Shown here in pieces: positions 32,646 to 44,090 of a stretch of 64,000 nucleotides of DNA. Location of the stretch: contig OU015503.1 in assembly GCA_907164885.2 (NCBI GenBank), positions 69,473,280 to 69,537,279 of the forward strand, in the 5' to 3' direction. The position numbers were made by a program, and so were the translations under genes. Source of the DNA: Dolomedes plantarius (lineage: Eukaryota; Arthropoda; Arachnida; Araneae; Dolomedidae). The notes under the pieces are model-generated. The model made no database searches and had not been told where the DNA came from. It saw only the letters and a list, made by a program, of their open reading frames with translations. The stretch's first letter is position 1. Every line of letters starts with the position of its first letter.

Positions 32646-33158
32646 ATTACAATAGTGCTCCAAACCAAACCATAAATAATGATCAGAAACGATATCACCT
32701 TATTCTTATAACCCTATCAGAGACGATAAAGCTTATCAAAAATAAATTCAATACTATAGCTTCTTTCAAATCTCAAACCTCAAAATATATTTTTCGCAGA
32801 ATTTCAAAAAGATTTTTTAAGCACGTTATAAATGAAGCTACGGAATACAAAAAACATAAACATAAACAATATCATACAAATATAAGCACAAAAACTTATG
32901 TATTTTGCCGAAATTTATAAACTTTATAATGGAATAGTTCAAAATCCATTTGTCCGAGAAATTCGACCAGTGTTTTTTAAAGGTTACGTCAGAAATTTAA
33001 ACAATAAATGGAACTATTTTGGGTTATCTTTCATTTTATTTTCTTTCCCATATTTTATTCTTTTCCAAAAATTATAATTTTTTTCTTATTTTGATTTATG
33101 CTCTCTAACGTTACAATCATGCTTTTCAAGGGATGCACACCGTTGTAACGATTGTCAG

Positions 33159-34016
33159 CACTGGGATTCGAATCCGTGTCTTGAAACCTCGAGACACGGG
33201 ATCCTCCAACTGAAGGGTCCTGCAGCAGTAACACCTTTCTCCGCAAACCAAATGAAATAAAAATCTCCTGCACTGGGATTCGAACCAGTGTCTCGAAACC
33301 TCGAGACGCGTGTTCCTCCAACTGAAAGGTCCTATCGAAATAACACCTTTCCCGAAACCAAATGAAATAAAAACCTCCTGCACCATTTCCTGCACTGGAA
33401 TTCGAACCCGTGTCTTGAAACCTCGAGACGCGTGTTCCTCCAACTGAAAGGTCCTATCGAAATAACACCTTTCCCGAAACCAAATGAAATAAAAACCTCC
33501 TGCACCATTTCCTGCACTGGTAATCGAACCCGTGTCTTGAAACCTCGAGATGCGTGATCCTCCAACTGAAAGGTCTTGTCGAAATAACACCTTTCCCCAA
33601 ACCTAATGAAATAAAAATCTCCTGCACCATTTCCTGCACTGGGATTCGAACCCGTGTCTTGAGACCTCGAGACGCGTGATCCTCCAACTGAAATGTCTTG
33701 TCGAAATAACACCTTTCCCCAAACCTAATGAAATAAAAATCTCCTGCACCATTTCCTGCACTGGGATTCGAACCCGTGTCTTGAAACCTCAAGACGCGTG
33801 ATCCTCCAACTGAAAGGTCTTGTCGGAATAACACCTTTCCCCAAACCTAATGAAATAAAAATCTCCTGCACCATTTCCTGCACTGGGATTCGAACCCGTG
33901 TCTTGAAACCTCGAGACGCGTTATCCTCCAACTGAAAGATCCTGTCGAAATAATACCTTTCCCCAAACTGAATGAAATAAAAATCTCCTGCACAATTTCC
34001 TGCACATGTGTTAATG
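33159..34016 (-). repeat. Tandem array of 122-bp tRNA-like units
   Basis: Landmark CACTGG.ATTCGAA starts at 33159, 33271, 33393, 33515, 33637, 33759 and 33881, with a decayed eighth unit near 34000; five successive spacings are exactly 122 bp. On the minus strand each unit has TTTCAGTTGGAGGATC (A-box/D-arm-like), then about 30 bp later GGTTCGAATCC, a perfect Pol III B-box/T-loop, and then a TTTTT terminator-like run. The T-stem pairs well in the unit at 33271 and poorly in others, and I see no paired acceptor stem, so these are tRNA-like, not functional tRNA genes. The long minus frames across it are artefacts. Confidence 0.75.
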
Positions 34017-34718
34017 CGTTGGGGCATTTCATACCACAGACTGTTATTTGAAAAGAAAATCAGAAAAGCATAAAACTTTACATATATATGAAATAATTTC
34101 AGAGTTTAATAAAAACTTCCCCTAAATTGAATTCTTCGAGACCAGATAAATTTTTCCAGGAGACATTCCCTACAAAATTTAGAGATGAATGCTACGGCGG
34201 GAAAAGGGACACTTCAGGAAATTTAAATCATACTAGTGTTGCCTACGACAAATAAAAATAAATTCCGATTCCAAATATAACTAAGCTCTCCTCCTTGCAT
34301 TTGTATACCTCTTCACCTGTTTCCAACATATGGGTTTCAGAACAACTTAATGCAAGTCATAAGCGAGTAGCGTTTTTTTTTTTTTACACTTGATCCGAAT
34401 AACCATTCGAATAATGATAATTTTCAACCAGATTTTCATTTAAAAAAATTAACATTTTGAACAACAGTTCGGCAAAACCCAAATTTTCTTCATTTTCTAC
34501 TCAATAAATATAAACTATTATTTAACCTTTTTCATATATCACATTTCTTTCGTAGAAAATAATGTTTCGATTCAACATACGACGGGAACAATGGTTTGAT
34601 GGGCATAAGACGTCCGGTTCTCAAGGTGTTAAAAGTTATGGGGCATTGTAATTCTCTTGGTGACATTATGCAATATTTAGTGAAGCATATTTTAAATAGT
34701 TTATTTTGAAATATTCTA
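34017..34718. other. Spacer, no feature recognised
   Basis: A/T-rich sequence with a T run at 34373-34385. No repeat ends or reading frame worth calling. Confidence 0.5.
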
Positions 34719-35243
34719 CAGGGAGACTCAAAACTCCATGTGCAAACTTTTAGTGGAAGTAGAAAACTCAAAAACAAAACACAATCACATAGGAATGTAT
34801 GACCGGAAACGTAAACCTGACGTTGGAGGGCGCTGTTAACTTAATCGGATCATACCTCTTACTAACCCCACCGGATGGCCGGAAACATCGCATTTTTCTG
34901 GAAGGGGTAGAAAACTCAAAAACAAAACAAAATCACATAGGAATGCAATGCAGAAATGTTGGATTTTAATTTCTGCATCTTTGTTTATGCTCTAGCTGAT
35001 CAGGTTTGCGTTTCCGATCATACATTCCCATGTGATTTTGTTTCGTTTTTGAGTTTTCTACCTCTTGCAGAAAAATTGCCATATTTCCGGCCATCCAGTG
35101 GGGTTGGTAAGAGGTATGGTCACGATTAAGTAAACAGCGCCCTCAAGCGTCAGGTTTGCGTTTCCGGTCTACGTGATTCCGTTTTGTTTTTGAGTTTTCT
35201 TCCTACCCTAAAAGTTTGTACACAGAGTTTTTAAATCACTCTG
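34719..35243. mobile_element. Mariner-type fold-back element
   Basis: The ends CAGGGAGACTCAAAACTC and, inverted on the right, CAGAGTGATTTAAAAACTC are flanked by TA. Arms of about 240 bp are inverted copies containing AAACTCAAAAACAAAAC, CCGGAAACG and GCGCTGTT landmarks. Within the arms the AAACTCAAAAACAAAAC..AATCACATAGGAATG segment itself occurs twice on the left (34765, 34912). The centre, about 34960-35000, is short. No transposase remains. Confidence 0.75.
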
Positions 35244-35767
35244 TATAATCCTATCTTAGGATGATTTATTGTAAGAACAATAGTCTCTGTTTCAATTTTT
35301 TTTTTTTTTTTTTTTTGGGAGGGGGCATCTGCATGTCATTATTTTCCGATCAGAAACAAGTGGGTTATTTTTACTCCATTATATCAAGATATATATCCTT
35401 ATTCTACTAGATAGTATTAATATCTTTGATAAATTTTTCCATGGAAAATTAAATTTTGGCTTCACACCAACATCTTATAATTTGTTTTCTCGCCCCTCAG
35501 TCATTTCCAGCAAACGGGATTTTTCTCTTAAGAATCTTTGGATTAACAATTATTTTATATTATTCTTGAAATTGTACTGGAAGATTGGTACCCCTGTATT
35601 TTTAATCAAAATATTTTCAAAATATCTCGTTTTAATCCGTGGGAAAATTTGAAATTACTTTTCAAGTTGACTTTAATTTTGAATACCATATTATTGCGTA
35701 CAATGTTTATAGCATCACAGTTTGTTAGGCAGTTAAAAATAACTATTTATACAATTTTTCTAATAAA
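35244..35767. other. AT-rich spacer
   Basis: Includes a T run of about 19 bp near 35298 followed by GGGAGGGGG. No element ends were found. Confidence 0.5.
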
Positions 35768-36572
35768 CTAGCCACTGCGCGACCAGCATGGTCGCTTTTA
35801 ATTTTATATTTTCTTTTCCAAAACAACTCAACTGAAAGTAACATATGTAAGGAATGTTACTATTACCTGTCATCATATATATTGCGATTAAAAAATATGA
35901 ATTTTCATTACTTCAGAACAGAGTTAAAGATAAAAGACTGAGAAACCCAACACCAATGATTTTAAAATGACACCCTTCTCTGTATGTACTATTTTTCAAA
36001 ATTAAGATATCTACACTTTACATCATTACATCAAATCAGAAATTGTTGGGGAAAATTTTTTTCACTTAAAAAATGCAGTAAAAATTCAGCAAGTACTAAA
36101 ACATAGTGTGGATTACATCACTCTCTGTATGTACTATTGTTCACAATTCAGATATCTACACTTAATCATATCAAATAATAAATTGTTGGGAAAATTTCTT
36201 CACTTATAAAATGGAGTAAAAATTCAGCAAGTACTGAAAAAAGTGTAGAATATTAACTATTACTGGCTGTCGGTTGCTTTGCCGGCGACGGTTAAGCCTA
36301 ACCTCGCTATCATTTATGCTCTTTCTTTCACGCCTCTCTCTTAATCAATTATTTCTTAGCTTTCTTTCTTGAGACTGTTCCCAATTTTCACTAGATCGTA
36401 CAACTCGCTTTCGAGCATTCCTGATTTCAGTGCGTAAATCCATGGTGAAAAGCGGTTGCAAACTGCAGACGGCCGCTAATGTTTACATTTGGTAGTTGCA
36501 GCCGTTGCCATTCGGAGTGTAGAAATATCATCGATTTTTGTGCCGCATACTTACGCGTTTTATATATATAGA
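35768..36572 (-). mobile_element. Helitron-like element, family C
   Basis: In its own orientation it starts A|TCTATATATATAAAACGCGT and ends CTAG|T. A perfect hairpin, GCGACC with loop ATGCT and GGTCGC, lies about 8 bp before CTAG. Nothing between the ends matches family A or B. A 145-bp internal direct duplication (units near 35975 and 36120, each with GATATCTACACTT and AATTCAGCAAGTACT) is present. Non-autonomous. Confidence 0.75.
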
Positions 36573-36597
36573 TATTCATTTTTACTATGTATACAAA

Positions 36598-36900
36598 CAA
36601 ATAACTAATTTCTTTATTTCTAACACTAATTCCTTCTCGTAATCCGATATTACAGTAAGATATTGAAATAGCCAAATTGCTAAAAACGCTTTACAAAGTA
36701 GTTCAAACAAAGAATTAAAAATCCTCGTGTCTCAAAAAAATAATTCTTTATATCTCTAGAGAACTAAATTCTTTATTTCTAAGACTAATTCTTTCTTGTA
36801 ATCCGGCATTACAGTAAGATATTGAAATAGCCAAAATGCTAAGAACTATTTACATAGTAGTTCAAAAAAAATTTTAAATCTTCGTATCACAAAACATAAC
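36598..36900. repeat. Two-copy tandem duplication, ~165-bp unit
   Basis: TTCTTTATTTCTAA.ACTAATTC, GTAATCCG, ATTACAGTAAGATATTGAAA, TAGCCAAA and AGTAGTTCAAA occur in the same order near 36609 and 36774. The copies differ at several sites. Non-coding. Confidence 0.75.
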
Positions 36901-37488
36901 AGTGGTGCACTCATCTCAACTTAATACTAACGGAAAATTCTCCTGAGTTGTCCATTATTTTAATCTAAAATTATATCAAACATGACAATAGAAATGAATG
37001 TAAAGGAATAGGAGATATTTGCAGTAGTATCGGAATATATTAATATACATTATATTCTCTCTTTCAAAAAATAAATTTTAGGTAAAAATATTTCATTTTC
37101 GGTAAACAATGCCTAAAATAATGATTTGGTAAACAAATACATCAAAGAAAATTAAGTTTTATTGCATTTGTTAAGTGAAAGTCTCATTTAATAACATTAT
37201 CAAAAATTACAAGCGTCAGTCACCTTTTTAAGGCTCAGTAAAAGGAAATAACAGTTCTATAAAACTGAATATAAATTAAATTTCAAACAACGTTTAAAAC
37301 ATTTGAAAGAATTTAACAGATTTTCCCCTATTAATTTGTTAATTTTGACTTACTACAGTTGTTCAATTACTTAAAAAAATTCAAGTAGTACTTTCTAACG
37401 AATCTACCATGGGTTATTACAGTAGGATTACTTGTCGTTGCTTACCTCTTTTGTATGTATGTATGTATACATATGTATGTGTTATGTA

Positions 37489-37489
<1 letters not shown>

Positions 37490-37560
<71 letters not shown>
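37490..37560. repeat. (TA)n microsatellite, target of mariner insertion
   Basis: About 65 bp of TA directly left of the DD41D mariner; a few bases of TATATG continue on its right. Because the target is TA, the exact insertion point within the tract cannot be resolved. Confidence 0.9.
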
Positions 37561-37564
<4 letters not shown>

Positions 37565-38863
37565 GGCTGTTCGCACATTTTTTAGACGATTTTGGTAAGC
37601 GGTAATAAAAAATCGTTTGCTGGAAAGGAAATAATTGCAACTGTACTATGTTTTTAAAAGTCAAAATTATGGTCTGCGGCTTGAAAGTTTTGTTTTTATT
37701 CAAAATGGCGTTTTTAACAAAGCAGTGGTTCGAAGGCTACATTTATGCTCTTTCCGAAGAGAAATATGAATACTAAGTTATCCAAAAACGATGTGAGAGT
37801 CATGGTTTTGTGATACCTAAAGCGTCGATAGGTAATATCGTCAACAAGAAAGGAAAAAAAACGTCAAATTGGAGCCTCAAGTGGGATAAAAATTCCAAAC
37901 AAGTATCCAAGGAAAAAACGGACATCTTCGACTATTGCAAAGGTACGTTGTTTAATGTTAAAAGAAAATCCCCCTAGTCAAAGGACAGTTGCAAAATTAT
38001 TAAAATGCTCGGTGTCCACTGTAAACAAAATGATAAACGTTGATTTAAATCTTAAGAAAGCGAAAAAACGCAATGTGCATCGTCTTCTTCCAAATCATGT
38101 CGCTGAACGCAGGACACGCTGCAGAATTCTATATGAGAAACACTTATCCAAAGAAAAATGGAAAACAATTGTCACAATAGATGAATCATGGGTGTATTTA
38201 AATGATTACAACAAAAAAAGAGCCATTTATTATCATAAAAGGGGAGAAAAAAATTTAAGTACATGGTTCAAAGAATCGAAAGAAAGTTTTTCTAAGGGAT
38301 TCATGATTGTTGCTGGTTTTTCTTATAATGGCAAGTTAAAAATAAAGAGAGTGGGAAAAAATGTCAAGATTAACTCCAAATACTATCAGGAACATATTTT
38401 ATCGCCAATTTTTCTGAATGAAATACCATAGCTTTACCCACAGTGCAATCAATGTGTGAGACTCCATAAGGACAAAGCTAGCAGTGACACATCAAAATCC
38501 ACTGTAAATTTCCTAAAAGAAATGGAGCAAAAAACTGGTATCAATGCCATACCCTTCACTGATATCCCTACTAAATCTCCCGATGTATCACCTATGGATT
38601 TTTGTGCTTTCGGACTTTTAATATCTGCATTATCCAAACGTAGTCCCATAACCCTTACAGGACTCTGGAAAGCTGTTCAGGAGGCATGGGATAGAATACC
38701 TCTTCTGACACTTTAAAAGGCATTATTATCCTGGAAATTGCGGTGTCGAAAGATAGTTCAGAATAAGGGATGTCAAATAGAACATTTAAAACACAAGAAT
38801 TTTATGTAATTTAGTTTTGTGAATACAATATACATCGTCTAAAAAATGTGTGAACAGCCTCTG
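37561..38863 (+). mobile_element. DD41D (rosa-like) mariner, copy A
   Basis: The 1303-bp element has inverted ends of about 30 bp (CAGAGGCTGTTC[G/A]CACATT at the outer side) and lies in TA. It holds a decayed transposase gene on the plus strand. A second copy in the opposite orientation lies at 56464-57764. The flanks here match an uninterrupted paralogous repeat at 330-790. Confidence 0.9.
37705..38809 (+). pseudogene. Mariner transposase (DD41D), broken
   Basis: Compared with copy B, this 1105-bp gene carries an in-frame TAA soon after the start (about codon 24), a 1-bp gain in an A run near 37854-37861 (8 A against 7 in copy B), a TAG at 38429-38431, and a TAA near 38714. The catalytic block reads TIDESW (first Asp), LHKDKASSD (second Asp; the usual Gln and His are changed to Lys and Asp) and SPDVSPMDFCAFG (third Asp). 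The count between second and third acids is 41 residues. The element is dead. Helix-turn-helix-like regions lie in the first 130 residues, including QRTVAKLLKCSVSTV. Confidence 0.85.
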
Positions 38864-38884
38864 TATATGTCAAAATTTTGACAG

Positions 38885-39040
38885 ATTTTGGTACTTTTCT
38901 GTTTAACTGTTTACTGCTTGTCCAAGCGATACAGACTGGGTTTGGCGCGCTGCCAAAATTAGAACTCGCGAGGTACGGACGGGCTGTTTTAACGTCTGAA
39001 ATTTTGCTTTCTGAAGGACCGTTAGGGAGTAACGAAATCC
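38885..39040. repeat. Right flank of dispersed repeat (paralogue of 630-790)
   Basis: CAGACTGGGTTTGGCGCGCT at 38932 and AGGACCGTT near 39015 match the block near 679-765. Together with 37390-37490 on the left it forms the occupied version of the repeat. Confidence 0.65.
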
Positions 39041-40058
39041 TGCGTTAAAAACGAAAGATTGTGATAATCACACTTTGACTATTCGTCAGAGAAAATTAAT
39101 TAAAAGATTCATCCAGAAATTGGATTTTCGTAGCATAACGTAAATTAAGAACTTAATCCAAAACTGTCAATTGCTAGGGCAAGTTTTAAGGCAGCGTCTC
39201 ACACTAAATCGAAAACTCGCAAATTTTAATTAAAGAAATAACAGGGGGTTTCACTCACGAATACCTTAAGCGTAGGTGCAGTTATAGATTGTATATGAGC
39301 TTATACAATAAGTTTATTGGCTTTGTTTAAATTGCTTGTAAGATGTTTATATTTTTGAACATGTTTCACGTGCTTAATAGTTATGCTTATATTGTTTGTA
39401 AAGGTGCCATTTTCAGATTTAAAGTTAAGTTTATATTTCTGGATTGTTGTTTATACTTGAAAGTAAATTTTGTATGTGTTTTGAATGTATAAATTGTATT
39501 AACTGTATATACATGATTAATTGTAGTTATGGATGTATTTGAGTTTTTCTCGTGTATTGAGCTATGAGGATTTGAACTTTGCTGGTTTTAATTATGTAAG
39601 AAATGTAAATTAATTGTTGAAGTTTGTAAGCAATCGCACGATTAGTTATCAGTCATTACTTATCGTATACCTGTGGTCATAGTCCATAATACCTTTTGGA
39701 TTACCTTAGTGTAGGGCTAGTGTTTCTTCCTTGTGATTCCAGGTTTTATTAGTCTTGTGAATTACAGTTGAAAAACTCCGTGGTTGCGAATTATAACAGC
39801 ATGCTTGTAGAGATTCAGTCACTTTTACGCAATGCAGAAATCTATCTTATAATGAAAATTACGAAAGATAAAGAAAATATTTTTGCGTCAAATAATAGGT
39901 AAAAAAATTAAGATTAAAATGCTTTTACAATTTACAAAATGTTTGTAAGGTAACAATAAGTTTTTGAATGGAGATTTAATTCGTTGAGTGTCTAGACAGT
40001 TTAGGAAATTCAACTTGATGCAAAAAAAAGTTATTTAGCAAAAACAAAATATCGTGGC
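39041..40058. other. Spacer, no feature recognised
   Basis: About 1 kb of A/T-rich sequence, with TTGTATATG/TTGTATTAACTG-type short words around 39280-39520. I see no ends, tandem structure or reading frame to support a call. Confidence 0.5.
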
Positions 40059-40486
40059 TTTTTACCATGTTTTATTAACTCGCTTTCTTGTTTGTGTGTG
40101 TGTTTGTCCAGTACAAATCTTGCAATCGATTTTTAACTAACTTCCCGACTAGCTAGACATTTGAAACTTTTAGAATAGCTCAGAACACGATGACAATGCA
40201 TTATTTTAATACTTTTAGCCATCTTTAAGTAGCTTTGAATTCATTTTCGGTTAATTTTGTTTTGTAGACTGGTGCAGCCATCTATCGCCCGGAACGGGAA
40301 CGAAAATTTAAACGCAAGTTAACTTCCGATTAACTTTATTTTCTTTCAAGTTAATGGGATAATTCAGCAAAAAAAATTTTTTTAAAGTATTTATTAATAC
40401 ATAGAATTGTCAAGTTTATATGATTCAACAGAAAATTTCAAAACATAGTACATAAAAAGTTCTTTTTATCTTGTAATTATTTACTC
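40059..40486 (+). repeat. Dispersed repeat family R1, near-complete copy
   Basis: This copy runs from TTTTACCATGTTTTATTAAC through AATCTTGCAATCGATTTTTA, GACAATGCATTATTTTAATAC, GTGCAGCCATCTATCG, GGAACGGGAACGAAAA and the R1 3' half. It shows that the 5' part at 25895 and the 3' part at 26627 belong together. Confidence 0.7.
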
Positions 40487-40488
40487 TT

Positions 40489-40853
40489 TATACCACATGG
40501 ACATAATTAAAATTCTTTGTAAAGTTGGCTCTTAAGGACTTAAATATTAACTGGCCTCCCAATTTCTTTCTGCTCGTTTCTGAAAAGTGTCCTTTCGGCT
40601 TATTTTGCAAATTTATTGTAAATATTTGTAATTCTTCTTAGTTTCTTTTATTTGTTTTGTTTTGTCTGTTTCTTCTGTTTTCTTAGTGTTTTATACTTAC
40701 CTCTGTAAGTCCCGTGTGATACTTTGTGTTACACGGGAATTTTATGTGTATTTTTTTAATAAAAAAAAATACATAGAATTGTCAAGTTTATATGATTCAA
40801 CAGAAAATTTCAAAACATAGTATATAAAAAGTTATTTTTATCTTGTAATTATT
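40489..40853 (+). repeat. A-tailed insert flanked by R1 direct repeats
   Basis: Sequence from about 40489 to 40768 ends in a TTTTTTTAATAAAAAAAAA stretch. It is followed by a second copy of the R1 3' end (TACATAGAATTGTCAAGTTT at 40769 onward), which also precedes it. This looks like a polyadenylated insertion flanked by a long direct duplication of about 85 bp, or like two R1 copies joined by unrelated DNA. The insert includes GTGTTACACGGGAATTTT near 40724 with a partly inverted partner (GTCCCGTGTGATAC). Confidence 0.4.
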
Positions 40854-40859
40854 AAAAAT

Positions 40860-41415
40860 TGTTGTAAAGTGCTATTACTGCTGCATGAAGTAAGTTTAAG
40901 AAATATCAGTCGTTATAGAAAGTAAAATGCGGGCAGAGTCGTATTAATGTAATTACGACGAACACGTCATAAGGATGCTATAATACTAGAAAGAGTGCTG
41001 CTGCCATTTTGACGGTTTCGGACACACTATTGAGCGCTATGTCTGCATTTATGGCATCAGGCTTCTGGAATTTTATGGCTTTTTGTAATTTTACGCGAAA
41101 TATGCACACACATTTACAAAATTATATTCCATAGTAGAGAGGGGTAGAAAATGTGTTGAATACCTGCTAAGATTGAAAGTCGTCAATTTGATTGCAATAT
41201 AAAAAACAGGCGGATATCTTTAAAATAATATCGGGAAAATGTTAGTTACTTTTCGCCTCTTCTTCCTTTCGCAAATAACAGAAATATTGGTTCTTCGGAT
41301 ATATTGGTGTTGAAAAATAAGGACTGCATATATTTTTACGGATAAACCATACCAGGTTGAAAGATCGCCATACCTGCATAAAAATATATCTAAATATATA
41401 CTAATTTATTATATA
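40860..41415. other. Spacer, no feature recognised
   Basis: Mixed-composition sequence with no repeats or frames that I can assign. Confidence 0.5.
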
Positions 41416-41489
41416 CTAGCTGAAAACCCGCACTTCGCCACGGAGTACATTCAAATTAAATACAACAGTCAATGTATGTAATTAATGCC

Positions 41490-41520
<31 letters not shown>

Positions 41521-42202
41521 TTTATAATAAATACGATGATCAATGTATACAACTGATGTAAAAAATATATATTATATATATTTATAAAAAAATCGTAAGG
41601 GATATTTTTATAGACAAAATAATGTAGAAGAAAATATTCAAATTAAATGTAATAGGACATGCTAAAGAATATAGTACAGTTAATATAGTACAGTTTGAGG
41701 AACATAATATCTTTTATTGTATTTTAGTATTTTTTTGGATAATGTCCAATCGTCTGCCACATTAGCAAGAAAAGGAAATATTTTTTTGTCAATTTAGTTG
41801 TTATGCACGTGACGATAAATTAGAAAAAGAATTCACGTGATCAGCATTTAATATATTAAATTCTAAAAAGTAATCTTTAAAAATTTACCAAAAATCAGAA
41901 AAGGGAGGTAAAGATTCGAAAAAGATCCCATTTTAAAGGAATTTTTATGATCTTTCTAGTGATATAAATTTTATAACCCTCCAATTATTTTAAATGCAAA
42001 CTTAAAAAAAGTTACTAAAACAGCTTAAAATTTAATTTTAAAAACTCTAAGAAGAAATTTTCAAAAATCTTTCTCAGTGCACCCCTACACTATAAGAAGG
42101 ATCGCCATGCAAAATTTCAGCCCTTTAGGTACAGCGGTTTGATCTGTGCGTTGTATGTCGGTCGGTCAGTCAGTCAATTACGGAACTGTTTAATATATAT
42201 AA
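41416..42202 (-). mobile_element. Helitron-like element, family A
   Basis: On the plus strand it begins A|CTAGCTGAAAACCCGCACTT and ends with GTCAGTCAGTCAATTACGGAAC, then GTTTAATATATATAAA. The TC start is altered (AA in place of GA on the plus strand). The (TA)n tract at 41492-41513 and ATAATGTAGAAGAAAATATT are in the usual places. One of the two CACGTG-flanked blocks is shortened (the TTTATTTAAA segment is missing near 41818). Confidence 0.8.
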
Positions 42203-42885
42203 ATTGGTATGAAATAGTTTAAAATTTATAGCATTTAACAATTAAAAAAAACACATTAAATATTTTATATTCCTGATTTGATTTCCAACCGTCAAAATGA
42301 CGGCGTTCAGTCATTTTAGTAAAACCAATTCCCGGCAGTCTAGTGATAAAGAAAAGAAATCCTTTTACACTGATGAGTTATAAATATGTAATAAGAATAA
42401 TAAGTTTGCTTTAAAAATGACTGCTTATTTTAACAACAAAACATTTAATTTTAAAATAAATTAAATTTGCACTACAGATGTTTTTGATCATCACACGCAA
42501 TTAAATTTATTTCCAAATTAATTTTTTCGTCTTATGTGAATACATGATAACCTAATGAATTTACTAAATAATTTAGGTTTACTGAAACAAAAGCCGAGAA
42601 CGAGGAAATCGCTAGCACAGTCATCAATCTTTCCTTGCAAAATAAACGTTTTTCTTTAGCTAATAGCGTCCTTGCTTTATGTGTGGACCTTTTTTTTCTG
42701 ACAGTGTGTTTGATCCATTTATCTAGAGTAATTTGATATATCTTCAAGATAAATAGAGGTTTGCCTTTGGAATTTTGAGGAAAGGATTTCAGCGATAAAA
42801 ATTAGAAATTTAAAGCAACTGGTTTGTTTTGTTATCTGAAACACACATCAGGGGGATAAATAAAGCATTTATGTTTATATAAATA
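42203..42885. other. Spacer between two Helitron copies
   Basis: No element ends or RNA genes. The 71-residue minus frame at 42532-42747 is basic with no known motif. Confidence 0.5.
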
Positions 42886-43609
<724 letters not shown>

Positions 43610-43899
43610 TTATAGTTTTTAAACGCACCATTCTTAAGTTCAGGCATAGTACCTTTACCATTAATGAAACATATGAAAATGTGCCGTTTAGTGCCTGTTT
43701 TTGCTTTATCAAAAGATTGTGCAGAGGAGTTGTCACCAATTCTTACCATTTCTAAAGATTACATTTAAGAAATAAATATAGATTGTTTAGTGATACAGCG
43801 GCCATAGAATATAATGTTCAAATTCGAACTCCTACGTATATATAAATGTATAAGTTTTAGTTCTCCCTAGCACACACACCTAAACAGCAAATATAAAGT

Positions 43900-44090
43900 T
43901 ATTTCTTTTTGTTAAAGTTATATAAAGCTACTTCATTAATCTTAAAGTTGTATAAGGCTAGCCATAAAAGCTGTACAACGTTACCCATAAAAGCTGTGTA
44001 AGGTTACCCATAACAGCTGTACAAAAGTAGTCATAAACAGTTATTCAAAGTTATATAAAGTTAGTCATGCAAAGGTCACATACAGTTATT
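43900..44090. repeat. Degenerate ~28-bp minisatellite
   Basis: Variants of CATAAAAGCTGT.CAA.GTTA repeat about six times. Units differ by several bases, so the array is older than the 26-bp one at 28.6 kb. Confidence 0.7.

Noticed and set aside
28611..33900. Candidate CRISPR-like arrays
   Set aside because: The 26-bp and 122-bp arrays are contiguous tandem repeats without unique spacers, in a eukaryotic context.
33055..34032. Several minus frames of 88-154 residues with recurring GFKTRVRIPVQ-type motifs
   Set aside because: They follow the 122-bp tandem array, whose three-unit period keeps frames open; the repeated peptide is the translated tRNA-like unit.
36427..36675. 82-residue minus frame
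   Set aside because: It crosses the 5' end of the family C Helitron and an adjacent duplicated segment, with no domain.
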